Notes under the pieces: model-generated
Database searches by the model: none
Told to the model about the DNA's origin: nothing
The model's input: only the letters and a program-made list of their open reading frames with translations
Shown: positions 5,083 through 5,266 of the stretch, one piece after another
How positions within the stretch are numbered: position 1 is the stretch's first letter
Layout: each line of letters opens with the position of its first letter
DNA from: an uncultured bacterium
GTDB lineage: Bacteria > Bacteroidota > Bacteroidia > Bacteroidales > Paludibacteraceae
Assembly (NCBI GenBank): GCA_947074225.1
Contig: CAMTOX010000158.1
Span: forward strand, 1-5,266
Direction: 5' to 3'
DNA length: 5,266 nucleotides
Position numbers and translations under genes: made by a program

Positions 5083-5266
5083 ATGAGTAAAATTAAATTC
5101 ACTGATGCCGACAACCCCGATTGCCCTATTCGGAATATTCTTTCCCGTTTTGGCGACAAATGGTCTATTCTAATTATCTTCACCTTAGAACAACATGGGG
5201 TATTACGTTTTAAAGAGTTACACCGTGCGATTCCCGATATATCGCAAAAAATGCTCACGGTAACTT
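5083..5266 (+). CDS. HxlR-family (DUF24) winged-helix regulator, N-terminal part
   Basis: The first 61 codons are visible and the gene runs off the window; the family is usually 100-130 residues. The sequence shows the HxlR signature in order: DCPIRNIL at 13-20, then the RFGDKWSILII stretch (22-32), RFKELHRAIPDIS (42-54) and QKMLT (55-59), which form the first helices and the start of the DNA-recognition helix. Cys14 is the conserved N-terminal Cys that senses electrophiles or oxidants in relatives such as HypR and YodB, so redox control is plausible here. ATG 5083 places that Cys at the usual position. The gene is divergent from the NmrA-like oxidoreductase with a 268-bp shared control region, the classic layout for a local regulator of the enzyme gene and of itself. 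Confidence 0.93.
   Translation, partial: MSKIKFTDADNPDCPIRNILSRFGDKWSILIIFTLEQHGVLRFKELHRAIPDISQKMLTVT

Overview
The window looks like chromosomal DNA from a member of the Bacteroidota, probably order Bacteroidales. The evidence is the folP-cdaA gene pair, a DUF6266-type protein (a family I know from Bacteroidota), start codons without Shine-Dalgarno sequences, and upstream regions carrying the Bacteroidota promoter pattern (TTTG-like element, about 20 bp, then TAnnTTTG). I cannot resolve the genus. The first 48 bases are not biological: they are the Illumina P7/index/read-2 adapter, so the true insert begins at base 49.

Layout. Bases 50-124 are the last 24 codons of dihydropteroate synthase (folP). 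Five bases later comes cdaA (130-897, +), a membrane diadenylate cyclase that makes c-di-AMP. A 464-base gene-free stretch follows. Next is a secreted protein of 482 residues (1362-2810, +) with a coiled-coil and proline-rich N-terminal half and a C-terminal transglutaminase-like Cys-His-Asp domain. It converges, with only 8 bases between stops, on a minus-strand DUF6266-like gene (2819-3772). The probable terminator of the plus-strand gene lies inside the unusual C-terminal extension of the DUF6266-like gene. A gene-free region (3773-4151) holds a probable promoter for the DUF6266-like gene and a perfect 20-bp hairpin that probably ends the next gene.

The right end is a compact redox-type module. 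An NmrA-like/atypical SDR NAD(P)-binding protein (4152-4814, -) is transcribed away from an HxlR-family regulator (5083 to window end, +, truncated). Their 268-bp shared intergenic region holds one good promoter facing each way and two adjacent dyads that are the natural candidate operator. The arrangement resembles the E. coli qorB(ytfG)-ytfH pair.

I see no mobile element, CRISPR array, tRNA or rRNA. I do not see a convincing new multi-gene system. The items most worth a second look are the extended DUF6266-like protein, the HxlR/NmrA control region, the secreted transglutaminase-like protein, and the adapter at the contig end.
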